64,000 bases of DNA from assembly GCA_000727475.1 (NCBI GenBank), contig KL647302.1, forward strand, positions 995,449-1,059,448, in the 5' to 3' direction. Below, one piece after another: positions 1-11,830 of this stretch (its first letter is position 1; each line of letters starts with the position of its first letter). The notes below the pieces were generated by a model. It ran no database searches, had not been told where the DNA came from, and saw only the letters and a program-made list of their open reading frames with translations. A program made the position numbers and the translations under genes. Source of the stretch: Sarcocystis neurona. Its lineage: Eukaryota; Apicomplexa; Conoidasida; Eucoccidiorida; Sarcocystidae.

Positions 1-1869
1 TCCGAAACTAGACGTTAACACATGCGTGGACGTCGCTTCTTCTGTAATGCATCTGTCACTGACAACACAGCGCTCACGAGTATGGCTCTCGAGAAATCCT
101 CAGCCTCTACATGAAATATGTCCTTCCACAGCAAAGGCGTTAAGGCGCAGGGCCTGCCTTTATGAAGGTGTAGGTGTGTGTTTCGCTACACGAATTCCTC
201 GAGCTTACGAGCCACAAAATACAGCAGGGGGTGAACCCGAGTTCTTTCGTTAACGTGATAAAGATGCTGAAGTCAGTCCACCCTGCAGGAAAGCTGCGGG
301 AAAAGGACACTCCTCCGACTGCTAGTGCCAAATGCAGGGGTTCCGCTGCTCTCAAACCGCCAGGACAAGAGAGCTCAGGAGCTTGCCCTTTTGATCCTAG
401 GTACCGTTTGATTTCGTCGCAGGAGGAGGGACAGCCGGTGTGGGGGACAGTAACCAAGAAGCCATGTCAATGTTCTCAACGACGGCGGGCGCAAGCTCCG
501 CATTCATCAGTGGAAATCAATTTTGAGTTACGCAGTTAGTGTGGGGTGCACGTGGTGGTTTGGCACTGGTAGCGAACTGCAGTGGCAGTACGGCGAAGCG
601 AACTGCGTGTTTCCCTGGCCGCCGTTCCTTGAGAGATCGACTCATTATTAGAACATTTGCGGGGAGAAGTAGCTTCTCATAAAACCTGAAAACATGCTGC
701 AGAAGAGTCGTCCTTCGCATACCTGTACAGCAGAGCACTATAAGGTTTCTCTCTTCACGCACTCCGCAAAGCAAAATGCGCATTCGGCGGTGTCCAACGA
801 GCTCTGAACGAAACCGACTTACAGTGACGACTACAGCCAATTCCAGAACTCGCCGTCACATACCAGTTGTTTCCCAGATAGCCTGCGAGTCCTATTCTGA
901 TTAAAGAATGAGCTACACTCGCGCCGTGCATGGGGGCACTAGATTGTTACGTCTGTTGAGCATTGATTCCTCCTGCCGGAACGCTGCGAATGCATCGTAG
1001 AAAGGCTGGTTCTTCACCTCCATTACAGTAGACTTCACGCTTCTCCGCAGGTAATAGATAACAATTTAGTGCACGAAAGCGTCCCTTTGTCCGGCTGGAG
1101 GCTTGATTGCAAATGATATCTACAAACATTATTAGTACGTGCGCACTTCGAAGAAGTCACTGGAGGACTTTGCCCTGGTCTGTTTCTGGGTGCTGCATAT
1201 CTGCAGTCCGGCCAACTGTGGAGGGATCCGTGGCGTGCACGCGCTAGCGTAACCTCTGATGTACTACCGCCTTCTATCTGTGAGACGTCGCAACTCTGCT
1301 CTGCGTAGCCGTGGGTTTGTTTTACATCTGGCCTCCATCCTTGTGTCTTGGAAAGAGCTCTCCATATGTGAATGCACGCCACACCGCTTTGACGGTCGCT
1401 TCTCCCCGCTAAAATATTTGGCCCGCGGCTCTTAGGTCATGACAGGCGGGTTGCGTATGATCGGTTTCCCCAGGCTTGCGTCCACTGCGCGAGGAAAACG
1501 CGACGTCATGAGACATCTAAGGATGTATAAGCATACGCAGCAGTGCGGCTCCTCGGCGGCAACACTGAAGCAGGTCCGTCTCTCCCCCGAGCGCCGACAC
1601 CGTCATTACGCATCATGTAAGGGTGTCGGTTAGGCATAGATCCTTCCCTCGTGAACTTCATATGTTAATGCTGTATTATTCTGTGACAAGCCGTTGTCCG
1701 CTTCTTTCCCGAACAAATCCGCTCTGCACCTTTCGCCGCTCAAATACTCTAGGCATAATTGGAATGCATATCCGTACTCCGGCACGCGTGCGCCGCACCC
1801 CCTGCACTAAAAGCCCCTTGTCACATATGGGAGCAGTCAGTTCTCCCGTATTCATGTTTCTTTCTACAG
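1..1869. other. No supported gene; probably 5' part of the RSP3 locus
   Basis: Only short open frames occur on either strand and none gives a recognisable protein. The first convincing exon starts at 1870 and opens inside the RSP3 family region. The usual N-terminal family block (the part around a conserved 'RRVVRGNTY'-like segment) was looked for here and not found. Either it has diverged, it is split into very small exons, or it lies before the window start. The last bases before 1870 form a normal pyrimidine-rich acceptor (tttctttctacag). Confidence 0.5.
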
Positions 1870-4800
1870 GCACTGTGCTTTGTGACGGAGGAGGCCGAAG
1901 TGCGCCGTCTGAAAACACAGCTGCTTCAGGCAAAACAGGCCACTGCACAGACATTCAAAGCTCAGCGATTGAGAACACCCATCCCCGTGGAAGGTCGGCA
2001 CCACGTCCAGCTACAGACGGAGCCGCATCTAATCGAGCTGACCGAAAAAGCGCAAGAATTCATGGCGGAGACGCAGACGGACCCATGGATTGACAGGCCG
2101 GACACACCCATGTTTCGCCCACACAAAGAGGAGACTCACGCTTCAACGCAAATACAGGACGGGGATCTTTTCGACTTTGACGGGTGAGAATGTTATCTGC
2201 TGCCAGGGAGAGTCTGGTGTAGAAGGCGGTAATTTTCTTTATCGAAAGCATTGCCTTAGTGGCGTCAAGGAGTACGGGGTTTGCCGAGGCACAGTAGTTA
2301 GTTGTCGGCCGGTTCGAATGTCACAAGACACTGTTGTCATTGGTGTGCTTTTCCATTCGCAGAGAGGTCGTCCCGATCCTTGAAGTCATTGTTGGGAAGG
2401 TTCTTGAGCAGAGCTTCTGCGAGGTAAGGGCCGAGAGCAGATCCAGAACTGGTGACGTGCGGACGACGCTTGATGTACAGTGTTGCCACAGTTTACCTCG
2501 AGCGGTGGGACCGTTGCTGCGGAAAGTTTACGATGGGTCGAACAGCATACTCTGACGAAAGGCAGAAGGTTTCAAGTCAACTGCTGTCGCAAGCCTGTCT
2601 GCTCAATAGGTGATGGAAGAAGAAGAGCTTGCCGCCATTCGTGAAGAACAAGAAAAGTTTGAGAGGATTCGTGCCCAGGAAGTAATTGAGTACCAGAGGC
2701 TCGCAGCTGCGGAGAAACGCCGAAAAGAGGAGACGGTACTGAAGAAACCACGCCTATAGTGTACCCACATGTTCGACTTCATCACGATTGCGACTAAAGA
2801 TAAAAGACCACAGTGCCTGTGTCCGGATGGAGACTTTAGACTGCACACTGAAACGAACGCTTTACAGTTCATACGAGCCCGCGCGTGGGATATGCGGAAG
2901 TGGGGAATTCGGCTGAAGTAAATTGCCCTCTTGGCAACCATCGCGAGGGCGGCACAGAATGATTAGGAGGCGGATTTGCGGGCGATATTCGTCTTCTCTA
3001 GGAGAGGCGCCTCGCGCAGACGAAGGCGTGGCAAGAAGTGAAGCGGTCAGCTTGGCTCAAACTGCTTGCTGCTGACTACGGCGCAGCACGTCGTCGAGGA
3101 AGATCCAAACTTCTCTTGCAGGAAGTAGCTTTGTCGACCGGATTATTCCTTCATCCGACAGAGGTGGGGAGCGTGTGACCGTTTCCTTTCTCAGGCATCC
3201 GGCATTTTGACGTAAATTCGCAGCTTCCGGTTGTACGCTGAATCCACAGCTTCCAGCTGCAGGCTGAATCCGCTCCCACGACACTCCTGCACGTGTCTGC
3301 CACACTTCTCGCGTTCCCTGGGTTGCGAGTGTCTCGTTCCTCAAAAGAACTGCTGTGAGTTCTCCTGGCCAGGAGCATCCCGATTAAAAACTTGTTCACC
3401 AGACAAACAGACTCGGAACGCCTAACCGGACACGCAACATATACTCTGAAATTAGCGCACAGCAGACGGAGCCGTAGTAGCGGTGGCGCACTGAGGTCCC
3501 CTATATTTCTTTTTCGACTGGTAGTCCAGGCGACACCATATTTACGCGCTTGTTTTGTGCGCAGGGAGCGGTGTCTGGACAATTTTGGCCAGCTCTGGTA
3601 AATCAGACTTTATCCCAGGTACGCGGATCGTGAAAAATTTTATGGATCCTGCGCCACACTTGTGAAGACTACAATCGGAAATTGTTCAGCGACTTGATTT
3701 GCCTGAGTAGTGTCCAAACGCAGCTTATCATAGAGATCCCACGCATGGGGAGCGGAGTCGTCAAACTACCTAACTACACAATTACAGTATTTGTTCTGAT
3801 GCGGTTGCGTGCCTTCAGGTCTCATACCGAAACAACTTTACAGCGTTTTCAGTCGAAGGTACGCATCCTGCATTGCTAGAGAAAGTGTTACCGAATGTGT
3901 TGATAAAATCACAGTATGACAGTGGCTGCAGCGTTCGGAGAGAAACTGGGTGAGTGTGCGACACTTCGTGGTGTTCAGCGTTCTTACCTGCCTGGGATCG
4001 GCCGCAAATGGAGAAAGAAATGGCGACTGCAGCTGAGTGAGCTGAACTGAACTCCACTGCACCCACATGTGCGGATGACTACCAAACAGCAAGCGGTGTT
4101 TGACGCGTGAAACAACAAACCAGTCTTCCACAGTTCATTGCAATGCTATTCATAGTGATGTGCACAAGCTGTAGCTTATAAGATACAGGCGGAGAGTGGC
4201 GCCCTCGAGCTCCTCTATCGCCGCAATACAAATCTCGATGTGTTGTGTGCAGCGTAGCACGCAAACAAAGGTTGATCCTTAATGCTCGGCTGGACCAGAT
4301 AAAGCTCAAGGCTGAGGCGGTACGTCATGTTTGTACACCGAAGCTTGCCAAGTCACGCGGCTACACGTCGGCACTCTCTCAGCGACACAATGAGTCAGCG
4401 CATCTCTCAGATAAAGCAGCCGCGCGTGGATGGTAGTCGATGTAGATAAGCGTGTTTGAGAAGTTCGTGTGTGGTTTTCTGAAGGTGGGTGTGCACGGCG
4501 CTGTGGGACATCTGCATATCTACATGTGTGTATATACGCTGTGCTTGTGGGCCACCGTACGCCTCCGAGAGTGTTCAGAAAGCTCGGCTAGCACGCGAAG
4601 AAGCAGAGCGACAAGAAATGTATGATGCAGACACGCTTGTGGAGGAAAGAAATTTCGAATTTGCCGAAGCAGAGCGACTTGCGCATGCAGGGGACGCGGC
4701 TGCCGAAGAAGAGCATGTGGTGAGTTCCTGTACAGCAGGATAATGGACAGCCCTGCCTCCACACCCGCTTTCTCTTCAAGTGAACTTGTGCGCACTGCCG

Positions 4801-5116
4801 GCTGATCGGATACGCTTCTGTCTAAACACGTGGCTCCTTCTGACCCGAACGTGTGCACGATTCTGGGTTAGCTGGCGTCATGCAGCGCTATCGTTCTCTC
4901 CATTTTCCTCGTCCTTCTCCAATCGTGGTACCGTTTTGTCTGTCTAAGTAGTGAAAATGCCACAAACCGATCGCACTTGCACTTTTGTGACAGGAAGCAC
5001 AAGAGAACTTCGATGTCTCGGACAGAGAAGATGTAGCTCTTGACGTGGATGAACAAGAAGAAGTGTCAACGCCTGCGGAGAACGAGTCGAGGGACGTAGC
5101 TGAGCTTCAGGACTGA
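1870..5116 (+). CDS. RSPH3: Radial spoke protein 3 (RSPH3-like), 5'-partial, at least nine exons
   Basis: RSP3 is the axonemal scaffold at the base of the radial spoke that docks on outer doublets and anchors protein kinase A. Exons seen: 1870-2183, 2363-2423, 2610-2735, 3002 to an unresolved end, 3565-3597, 3819-3858, 3979-4036, 4253-4319, 4579-4719 and 4994-5116. Junctions have GT-AG ends and agreeing phases (for example phase 2 at 2183/2363 and 4036/4253). Family signatures appear in order: TPIPVEGRHHVQLQTE, a WIDRPDTPMF block, STQIQDGDLFDFDG, VPILEVIVGKVLEQ, VMEEEELA followed by a charged helix, and VEAFLPAWDRPQMEKEM. The C-terminus is strongly acidic and ends at TGA 5114-5116. The join around 3002-3597 is the weak point: the segment matching the family's ARAFAQQYLADL region is only roughly preserved. 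The protein would serve the flagellated microgamete. RSP3 identity is secure; the N-terminus is missing. Confidence 0.9.
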
Positions 5117-7077
5117 GGGTCACCCGACGTGCTGCGCAAGTTCGCGCACCTCCTGCGGAAGTACAACATTTCGCCGATTTTGTATTGCACAAAATGCAGT
5201 GGGTTTGTCGTCCCGGCGCCTTGTTTTGCAGGGATTGCCGCCGTACGTTGTGTTGTCCGATCCTTCCTTCGCACTGAAGCGCCCTGTCTTTGGAACGTTC
5301 ACCGCTATTGGGAGCAAGAATAGCTACGCACCCAGGCTCCGTATCTCTGGACGGTTGACAGCGACTGTACAAACGTCTACGCAAGTGGCTGTATGGGTGG
5401 GCCTTCACCAAAAATGGCTTCTGTTTAACGTCCTCACTTAGACGCAACTAGCGTACACCGTCAGTCATTTGGTGAATTACAGTGTGCTCCGCTGTCCGCG
5501 AAGATCGTGGGACGTAGCCGCCAGCTCGTGCGAAAAGGCGTTCAGCTTACAAAGCACTCACTGCACCACGGCTGTGCGCGTCCAGTTCCAGAGTCTGTTG
5601 AATAGACAGTCTACAGATTTCAGCTCTGCCGCACTTTTTCAAGAAGTATTTAAAACACGCGTAGGCCCCGGTGACGTAGTGTTTTGTTCGCCAGTTCCCA
5701 CCGTGTGTGCTATAGTTCCTTGGAGCATGTCTGAAGAGCAGACATGCTGCTTTCATGTCACGAAAGCTAATCTGTCACTCTTGTTTACTCGACTCCCCTT
5801 TTCAGCACTAGTCCTCTACATCTCGTGCACACTCTGGCTCACGTTAGACGCTGTACTGTGAACGAGGGTAGAACTTCCAGTCTGAAGACGGCGAGACTCT
5901 GCAATTGCTCCCTTCTCGACCCCACGCAATGCTGGGTCCAAAAAGCGAGTGCCTAACCGTGGGTAGGGCGCTCCAAAAGCGAAGAAGTCGTGGAGCCTAA
6001 CAGACTCACAGAAGAAACACCGCGATCGATTGCACTGCTGATGAAGCAGACTTGCAAAGTTGTGACGTAATCGTTTTGTCGTCCAGCATAGCTAGAGTAA
6101 GACTACTGTTAGAATGGTTGCAGTGTAGTTCTATTGATGATAAAGCTTGAAAAGGTGCCACCCGTTTTGTAGCACCTTCAAAAAGCGCCATACTGCACAC
6201 GTCTGCAAAGCTGCACGAGCTGTTGGGAGAGCGACGCTAGAGAAGGCGCGTAGGATCTGAGGGGATCCACCGCTCCAAACTACTTTAGTGGTTGAGTCGC
6301 CAGAGGTAGGCTCTCACCTGTTGCGCAGAACTTTGGGCTCGTCGGCCCTCATGTGACGAAGCACCCCTTCCAGTGCGTACGCGACGTTGGCACTGGTCTC
6401 TTTCTGAATCGCATACCGTGGCGCAAGGATCACACATGAATGTTTTTCCCCTCAGTTTGAACGGAGAAATTGCACGCAATAATCAACGGGCTGGAAAGAA
6501 GTGTGCGCCAGGCAGGGGCTATCCCTATGGTAACCCACGCAATATCTGTTCATCCTTGCTGTTTCACAGCCCTTAAAACAGCCTGGAGCACTATTCTGTT
6601 CACGTTTACATATATACGATCGTTCCTGTCCAGCTCTGCCTTGACGAGTCCTTTGCGTGGTAGAAATAACTCTGCCTGTCTGCAGCACCATTTTGGAGGA
6701 AGTGCCTGATTCTGCAGAGCACAAAAGCCCGTTTGAATTCTTCACAATGGCATTGCAGTGCACGACTTACGGCTAGATCCAAACTGTATACTGAGGCTGC
6801 AACACGAAGCAGAGCTTCCTCTAGCTGTTTTTGAGTCATCTGACTGCCTGCAACTGCACGCATGTATACAGGGAACAAGCAGCAGCCCACCGACAACGTC
6901 GCCAAAGCTGCAGTGGTCGGCCAGCGATGCCGTGATACCAGGATCCCATCCTGTGCGCGTGTGTCCAGCATGTTCTTGGAACGGTAAATCTGTTGTCGGT
7001 TCCGCGCATTCATGTCAATTCTTCAAGTGGATAGGTAGGATGTGTACTGCTTAGACTCCTGCTGATGCACAGCAGGT
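5117..7077. other. Intergenic, nothing recognised
   Basis: Between the RSP3 stop and the minus-strand exon that ends at 7078 only short frames of random appearance occur. There is no triplet repeat and no RNA gene. The region should hold the 3' ends of two convergent genes. No clear polyadenylation signal could be singled out. Confidence 0.45.
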
Positions 7078-8445
7078 CTAGGGGGTCTCATTTAACTCGG
7101 AAGCGACATGGTTCACACTATGCTCCGAAAGTGCCCTTTCAGTCGGGCCCCATTCAATGGTGGCGCGCATAAGCGTGCCGGTGCACTCGGTAGTGCCTGC
7201 TCCCTCTACACAATGACGCTTACCTTTACGGTAAATGAGAGTCATCTGCTTCTGCGGTAAAAGATTGAAGCAGTTGGCAAATTTGAACCACATCTTCTGG
7301 GGAATCATAGACCCCCGCGGGTTGCTAAAACCAATGAATATCATCTGCAGTCCGCTTGCGCAGGCTGCCACGGTAGTCTGGACTGCTTTGGATTGTAAAT
7401 GGGTGTCTACTTTCTCTTTATCTTCCCTGCGACCCGACTTTAATGCGAGCCACGTCCTACGATTTTCCAACAGGCGAGCCAGCGCTGGATGAGGCACGTG
7501 CAGGGGCCTGGCCGCAGATTCTTCCTGGACTCTGGTGTGCTTGACGTTTTGTTTTCGCTCTTGTGTAAAAGTGTATTTCGGCAGAGACTGCTCTGAGACT
7601 CTGGTTTGCTCACTCACACGGAACTTTTGCAGAACGGGTGACTGAAAGGTTTGCTTCTGTGGACTACACTTTCTATCTTTGTTGAGGACGTCCCCCCTTG
7701 ATGTAAGAGCAGGGGACACGAGTTGCTGCCGCCTCGGTGTGGTTGTTGTCGGCTCCTCTCTGACGTACTCTTGCGTGCTGTTGTTCTTGACGCTTGACTC
7801 AGGACTGATTGCACGGTCTATCTTACGACGCTGGGCATAACAGCAGCTCCCTGTGCGTGACAAAACCGACGCTGAGCCGTGTTTGTCTCCACTCTGCAGA
7901 GCAGACTGCAATGATGTCTGCATTAATTCTTTACCCGTCACAAGCATTTCAGGGCATTTGGGTTTATGTCGACAACTCCCACGGCGGGATCTTTCCTTCA
8001 TCTGAGAAGCAGTGTCAGCACGCAGACGTATCCCTGGGCTGCGGAGGATGCGAGGGGATCCGGCGCATGCAGGCGCCTGACGAGTGTTCGCTGTGCATTG
8101 CTCGTCATGCAGAAATAATGAAGAATATGTCTCCTCAGAGGTATCAGTAGAGGAAAATGCAGGTGCCTGCTCGTCTCCTTTGAAACTGCTTGCTTCTGTC
8201 GCGTTACACGGGGATGCCAGTATCACTGCGCTTGTGTTCTTTGGCTTCTCTTCTGACGGAATGCAAATCCGGTGGCGGCAGCTGGAAGCGAATTCGTCTT
8301 CCTGCGTCGTTCCGGAGACACGTGGATATGTACGACGGCTCTGTTGGTACTTATTTGAGGCGTGCTGGAAGCTCGGCTCCACGTTATCTCTTGACTGTTG
8401 CTGTGCAACACGTAGATGAGCGTAGACGCACAAGTAAAGGACCAC
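7078..8445 (-). CDS. Large exon of an unknown Ser/Thr/Gln-rich protein
   Basis: A 455-codon minus-strand frame without an ATG near its 5' end, so it is read as an internal or terminal exon. The protein is hydrophilic, rich in Ser, Thr, Arg and Gln, with short basic patches, and has no signal peptide, membrane segment or known domain that I recognise. A more ordered stretch near residues 325-430 (helical, then 'SNPRGSMIPQKMWFKFANCF') precedes the stop at 7078. It lies downstream, in transcription order, of similar minus-strand exons up to 16,062 and could be the 3' end of the same gene. Function unknown. Confidence 0.5.
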   Translation of the reverse strand: MVLYLCVYAHLRVAQQQSRDNVEPSFQHASNKYQQSRRTYPRVSGTTQEDEFASSCRHRICIPSEEKPKNTSAVILASPCNATEASSFKGDEQAPAFSSTDTSEETYSSLFLHDEQCTANTRQAPACAGSPRILRSPGIRLRADTASQMKERSRRGSCRHKPKCPEMLVTGKELMQTSLQSALQSGDKHGSASVLSRTGSCCYAQRRKIDRAISPESSVKNNSTQEYVREEPTTTTPRRQQLVSPALTSRGDVLNKDRKCSPQKQTFQSPVLQKFRVSEQTRVSEQSLPKYTFTQERKQNVKHTRVQEESAARPLHVPHPALARLLENRRTWLALKSGRREDKEKVDTHLQSKAVQTTVAACASGLQMIFIGFSNPRGSMIPQKMWFKFANCFNLLPQKQMTLIYRKGKRHCVEGAGTTECTGTLMRATIEWGPTERALSEHSVNHVASELNETP

Positions 8446-8952
8446 CTGAGCTTTACCATTCTACAACTTGCAGCAAAAGTAGCAGGCACGAAGGGGTGTA
8501 TTAACTCACGGAAGTGTTCAGACGGAGGTCAGTTTTACAAGTACGAAAAACCTACATGCCACAGCCAACAGCAGCTCTTCCCCCTGTCTGTGAAGTAGCA
8601 TGGATGGCAGATGAGTGAAGGGGGATAGGCGAATGTCCGGGAGGTTTTCACTACATTAAAACGTCTGCCTCGCCCGCGGTTAATGTTTTTCTCTCTTGCG
8701 TTCGATGATCGCTTGACAAAAGCCACAAAAGGCAGATGACATACAAAGGGAAAGAGTGACACGAGCAGGCTTTTCTGCTGCTGCTCGTGTTTCAATGACG
8801 TGAGGCTGCTGCATCCGTTTGCTGCGTGCGCTCTTTTCCTTCCTGTTATATCGTGTCTCGTCTGGTTTTTCCATACTGCACAACGATTACCAGGGCAACC
8901 TGCGTGGGGCACAGGCTACGATAATCACGCATCTCCAGTTGTGGCTATCTTA

Positions 8953-9993
8953 TCATATTACAAATATTTTTAGTATCTCCTCACACCGCAGCATACAGAC
9001 AGCATTCAGGGAAAGCGTGCGGGCTAAGCAACTGACCAGGAGAGGTGCAGCTTCATTCCGCGTGGTCGTCTTCATTACTGCAGCGCCCCCACGTGGTAGC
9101 AAATGCTGCACCTCGCTGTCGCCTTGTGGGGACGGCGGTTTCAGCGTCTGGTGCATTTTAGGAGTTTCACTTTGTCGGTGACCAGCCCCCTCCAGCTCCT
9201 GGCGAAGGCGCTCAACGTCCGTGGAAGCGTTAGTGGAGAACGTCTTTCCGCTTTCCGCTGACACCTTCGAGCGCAGGGGGTCTCCTGGCGCGCCAGTGAC
9301 AGCTGCGTCTGTAGAGCATATACTGGCAACTCTTAAGGGAAGGGTTGCCAGGACATTGCTTTGCTGCTTGTGCAATATCCTGGTCGCTCTGCTCTCCTCT
9401 TCGAGTTCTTGTTGCTGCTGAGGAGGACGCTGAGCGTAGGGCTGACTACGCGGTAGTTCTTGTAGGGGGGTATTTCCTTGGCGCTTTTGTTCTTGTGCTG
9501 AGGCGGACTGCTCTTTCATTTTTTCTCTTCCTTGGTTTGGGTGACACTGTTCGGGACGTGTAGAGCTAACGAGTTTCGCCTTACAAGAAAGCGAGAACTG
9601 TGTCTGCCCGCATTCCACATTCCCTGCACTCGTCGTCTCTCTCACCACGGGTGCGTTAGTTCTTCCATCATGTCGACGTAACGCGTGGGGTCGACTGCAA
9701 TTCTCGGGTGTAGCGTCGTGCGCTGACCGCTCTTGTAGAGTTTGGCGATCGGGACTGTCTTCCTCGATGTGTTGGGCGGGGTGGGAGAAGCCGACAGGCT
9801 TTTGTGCCCTGTGCACGCGACACGTGGGTTTTGGTTGCCCAGCGGACTGCGCGCGCTGTGCGACGCGCAAGTTTTCAGGTGCAGAGCATGCGAAAGAGTC
9901 GTGACTTCTGGAACGCAGTCGATGCGCATTAGCCTTTCTAACATCGATGGTCCGCGGAATACGCGTCCCCTTGAATGTAGCGGCGTGGTTCAA
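8953..9993 (-). CDS. Exon of an unknown hydrophilic protein (same locus)
   Basis: A 346-codon minus-strand frame with no ATG at its start. It is charged and Gln/Arg/Ser-rich, including a short QQQQELEEES patch and a likely helix 'STDVERLRQELEGAG' around residue 270. The opposite strand has only shorter broken frames. The last 30 or so codons, after the Arg/Leu-rich 'RNEAAPLLVSCLARTLS', may be intron read-through. It sits between the 7078-8445 exon and the 45-bp repeat exon on the same strand, which fits one long multi-exon transcript. No family was recognised. Confidence 0.45.
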   Translation of the reverse strand: MNHAATFKGTRIPRTIDVRKANAHRLRSRSHDSFACSAPENLRVAQRAQSAGQPKPTCRVHRAQKPVGFSHPAQHIEEDSPDRQTLQERSAHDATPENCSRPHALRRHDGRTNAPVVRETTSAGNVECGQTQFSLSCKAKLVSSTRPEQCHPNQGREKMKEQSASAQEQKRQGNTPLQELPRSQPYAQRPPQQQQELEEESRATRILHKQQSNVLATLPLRVASICSTDAAVTGAPGDPLRSKVSAESGKTFSTNASTDVERLRQELEGAGHRQSETPKMHQTLKPPSPQGDSEVQHLLPRGGAAVMKTTTRNEAAPLLVSCLARTLSLNAVCMLRCEEILKIFVI

Positions 9994-10343
9994 ACCTCCA
10001 GAAAATTGGCCGCAGAGTCTTTGCGAAGGGCTCTGCTGCCGTCGCTGAGCAAAAAAGCGCGCTTTTTCTGTCGTAGTGTGAGTGAAGGGGTACTGTAAAG
10101 ACGCAGATTTCTGTGTCTTAGTGTGAGTGAAAGGGTACTGTAGAGAGGCAGATTTCTCTGTCTCAATGTGAGTGAAGGGGTACTGTAGAGAGGCAGATTT
10201 TGAGGGGCGCGGGGTCTTGTTCTGACGATGAGAAAATAGACGAGAATGACATCGGAGGATGGCCGCAGATCACGCGGTAGAGAGGCTAGTGAAACTGAAG
10301 CAGGCGCTATCCTGAACTGCAGCAGCCCCGACGTGTGCAGCAA
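9990..10343 (-). CDS. Possible exon carrying three 15-residue repeats
   Basis: A 117-codon minus-strand frame in which a 45-bp tandem repeat is read in frame as three copies of a 15-residue unit of the form NL(P/R)LYST(P/L)SLTLR(Q/H)(R/K). The unit length is a multiple of three and no copy contains a stop, which is consistent with selection for coding. A repeat lying inside an intron would also be possible. The frame ends four bases into the next minus-strand exon's frame, so a splice must separate them if both are coding. Confidence 0.35.
   Translation of the reverse strand: MLHTSGLLQFRIAPASVSLASLPRDLRPSSDVILVYFLIVRTRPRAPQNLPLYSTPSLTLRQRNLPLYSTLSLTLRHRNLRLYSTPSLTLRQKKRAFLLSDGSRALRKDSAANFLEV
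10060..10205. repeat. 45-bp tandem repeat, about three copies
   Basis: The motif agtgtgagtgaaggggtact starts at 10075, 10120 and 10165 (third copy with one change), followed each time by a gcagattt core. Spacing is exactly 45 bp. It is one of very few repeats in the otherwise repeat-poor first 27 kb. Confidence 0.85.
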
Positions 10344-10764
10344 AAAGTAGGAGGCAGCGTGCTGTGCAACTCAAAATGTCAATTTTCAGAGCGCCCCCGA
10401 GGACATGCAAGTACATTTTTCTGCGCAGTAGCGCTGTGGCATGCATGCAAACCGCAGAGAGGTTGTGCGCACCTTTTGCTCTGGAGCGGTGCCATTGAAC
10501 ACTGCACTTCCCGTAGCCAAGCGCACTCGCCTGTAAGACCACAAGGACACAACTCTTTCGCCTGAGCACTCCACTTCCCACGATGCCAGGAACCCAGCTT
10601 TCAGGCAAGCAAGATACTTGTTTGTTAAAGTTGGAATGTCTACCTCAACCATGGCATCATTCAGGCACTAGGCCCAGAAGCTCAAACCCATACCAGTAAG
10701 TAGTCCGGGTCGAACACATGGAGACCTTGTCCTGCGCCTGTTTGTTCACGACACCTGTAAAGGT

Positions 10765-11082
10765 TCACATTATCTGCACACGCGGCAAGGAATCTCTGAC
10801 ACTGCTAGTCAGGGTAAATAGAAATGAGGACTTGGGCACTGTTCGCTTGTGCGGGGACCCAGACATCATTAATGAATACCGAGTCTCACGTAGTGCACCA
10901 TCAGCTTTCGAGTGTGTAGAGGCCGCACCCGCGGGGACGTGTTCCGGTACAACTCCTTGATGAATTTGAAGCTTGAGACGCCAGAGCTTCCGTTTCAATA
11001 ATTTCACCGCTAGTCGCTGCTCGTCCTTCCGAAGAATTCCCTTCAAGTGCCCAAAGCTGGATCCTGGAGATTCTGTGTGCAT
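10765..11082 (-). CDS. Probable exon of the unknown minus-strand gene
   Basis: The minus frame reads as a basic, helical segment beginning 'GSSFGHLKGILRKDEQRL', followed by a Lys/Arg/Leu-rich stretch and a Ser/Thr-rich tail. This is more protein-like than the frames on the opposite strand. There is no start codon of its own that I trust. It fits the run of minus-strand exons between 16 and 7 kb. No domain was recognised. Confidence 0.4.
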   Translation of the reverse strand: MHTESPGSSFGHLKGILRKDEQRLAVKLLKRKLWRLKLQIHQGVVPEHVPAGAASTHSKADGALRETRYSLMMSGSPHKRTVPKSSFLFTLTSSVRDSLPRVQIM

Positions 11083-11683
11083 TGGCAGTGAGGATGCCTG
11101 TACTACGCATGCGGCAATTTCTCTTCAAATTAATTCAGAACAAAGTAACACTGGTGCTCTACACGGAGGTCCCACTAAAATCTTGTAGCGACGGTGCGAA
11201 CCCCACGGAAGTAATGCACTGTTTGTAAAGAGTCTTGCCGAGGAATCGAAGAGCAAATGTGAGTCACCAAATGAACACTTTGACGCGGAGATCACTAGTA
11301 CGGACCCAATGCTTCGTTTCAAGGAGCCGGTCACGCGAAACAGTAATAACGCGCACACGTGCCAGAGTACTCTTGCTGCCAGCTACCCGTGGAGACGGTC
11401 GTGCCTTCTGCAGTGACCCGCATCAGCAGGGCGGATGCGCTGCTCAAGTGTCATTAGCTTCAAACAGAGATAAAGTTTCCCGCCATCGGGAGAACGCAGA
11501 CGATCCATAACAGGAACTATACAGTGTCCCGCATTATAGTAAAAGGCGCTATAAACAGCATTAGAAGCCGCCGTCGGACGCGGCACGCTGAATCAACAGG
11601 TTCACTGGCAAGTGATGCCGCGACGCCGAGCGCCCGACAAATAAAGGACACTTACAAACACGTGTCGCCACCGAAGGCCTCAC

Positions 11684-11830
11684 CTGCTGCTTGGCGAAGC
11701 CTACGGAAAAAGTTCAGAAGTTGCAACGCTCTTGAAAAGTGAGGATTCACTTGTACCCCGTGACACTGCAGAATTTCCTCAGAGCATCCGTTAATGCTCC
11801 CTTTACACGGGAAAAGCTTGAGCAAACGCT
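11684..11830 (-). CDS. Probable exon, unknown minus-strand gene
   Basis: The acceptor is an aactgcag ending at 11831 and the donor is CAGCAG/gtgagg at 11683. The exon encodes a helical segment starting 'ERLLKLFPCKGSINGC' and ending 'LLNFFRRLRQAA'. Both splice sites are good matches to consensus. Its place between other minus-strand exons supports one long gene. Confidence 0.45.

Noticed and set aside
2736..2759. Early end of RSP3 at TAG 2757-2759
   Set aside because: Exons downstream with matching phases carry the family's FLPAW and C-terminal blocks, so the gtactg at 2736 is taken as a donor.
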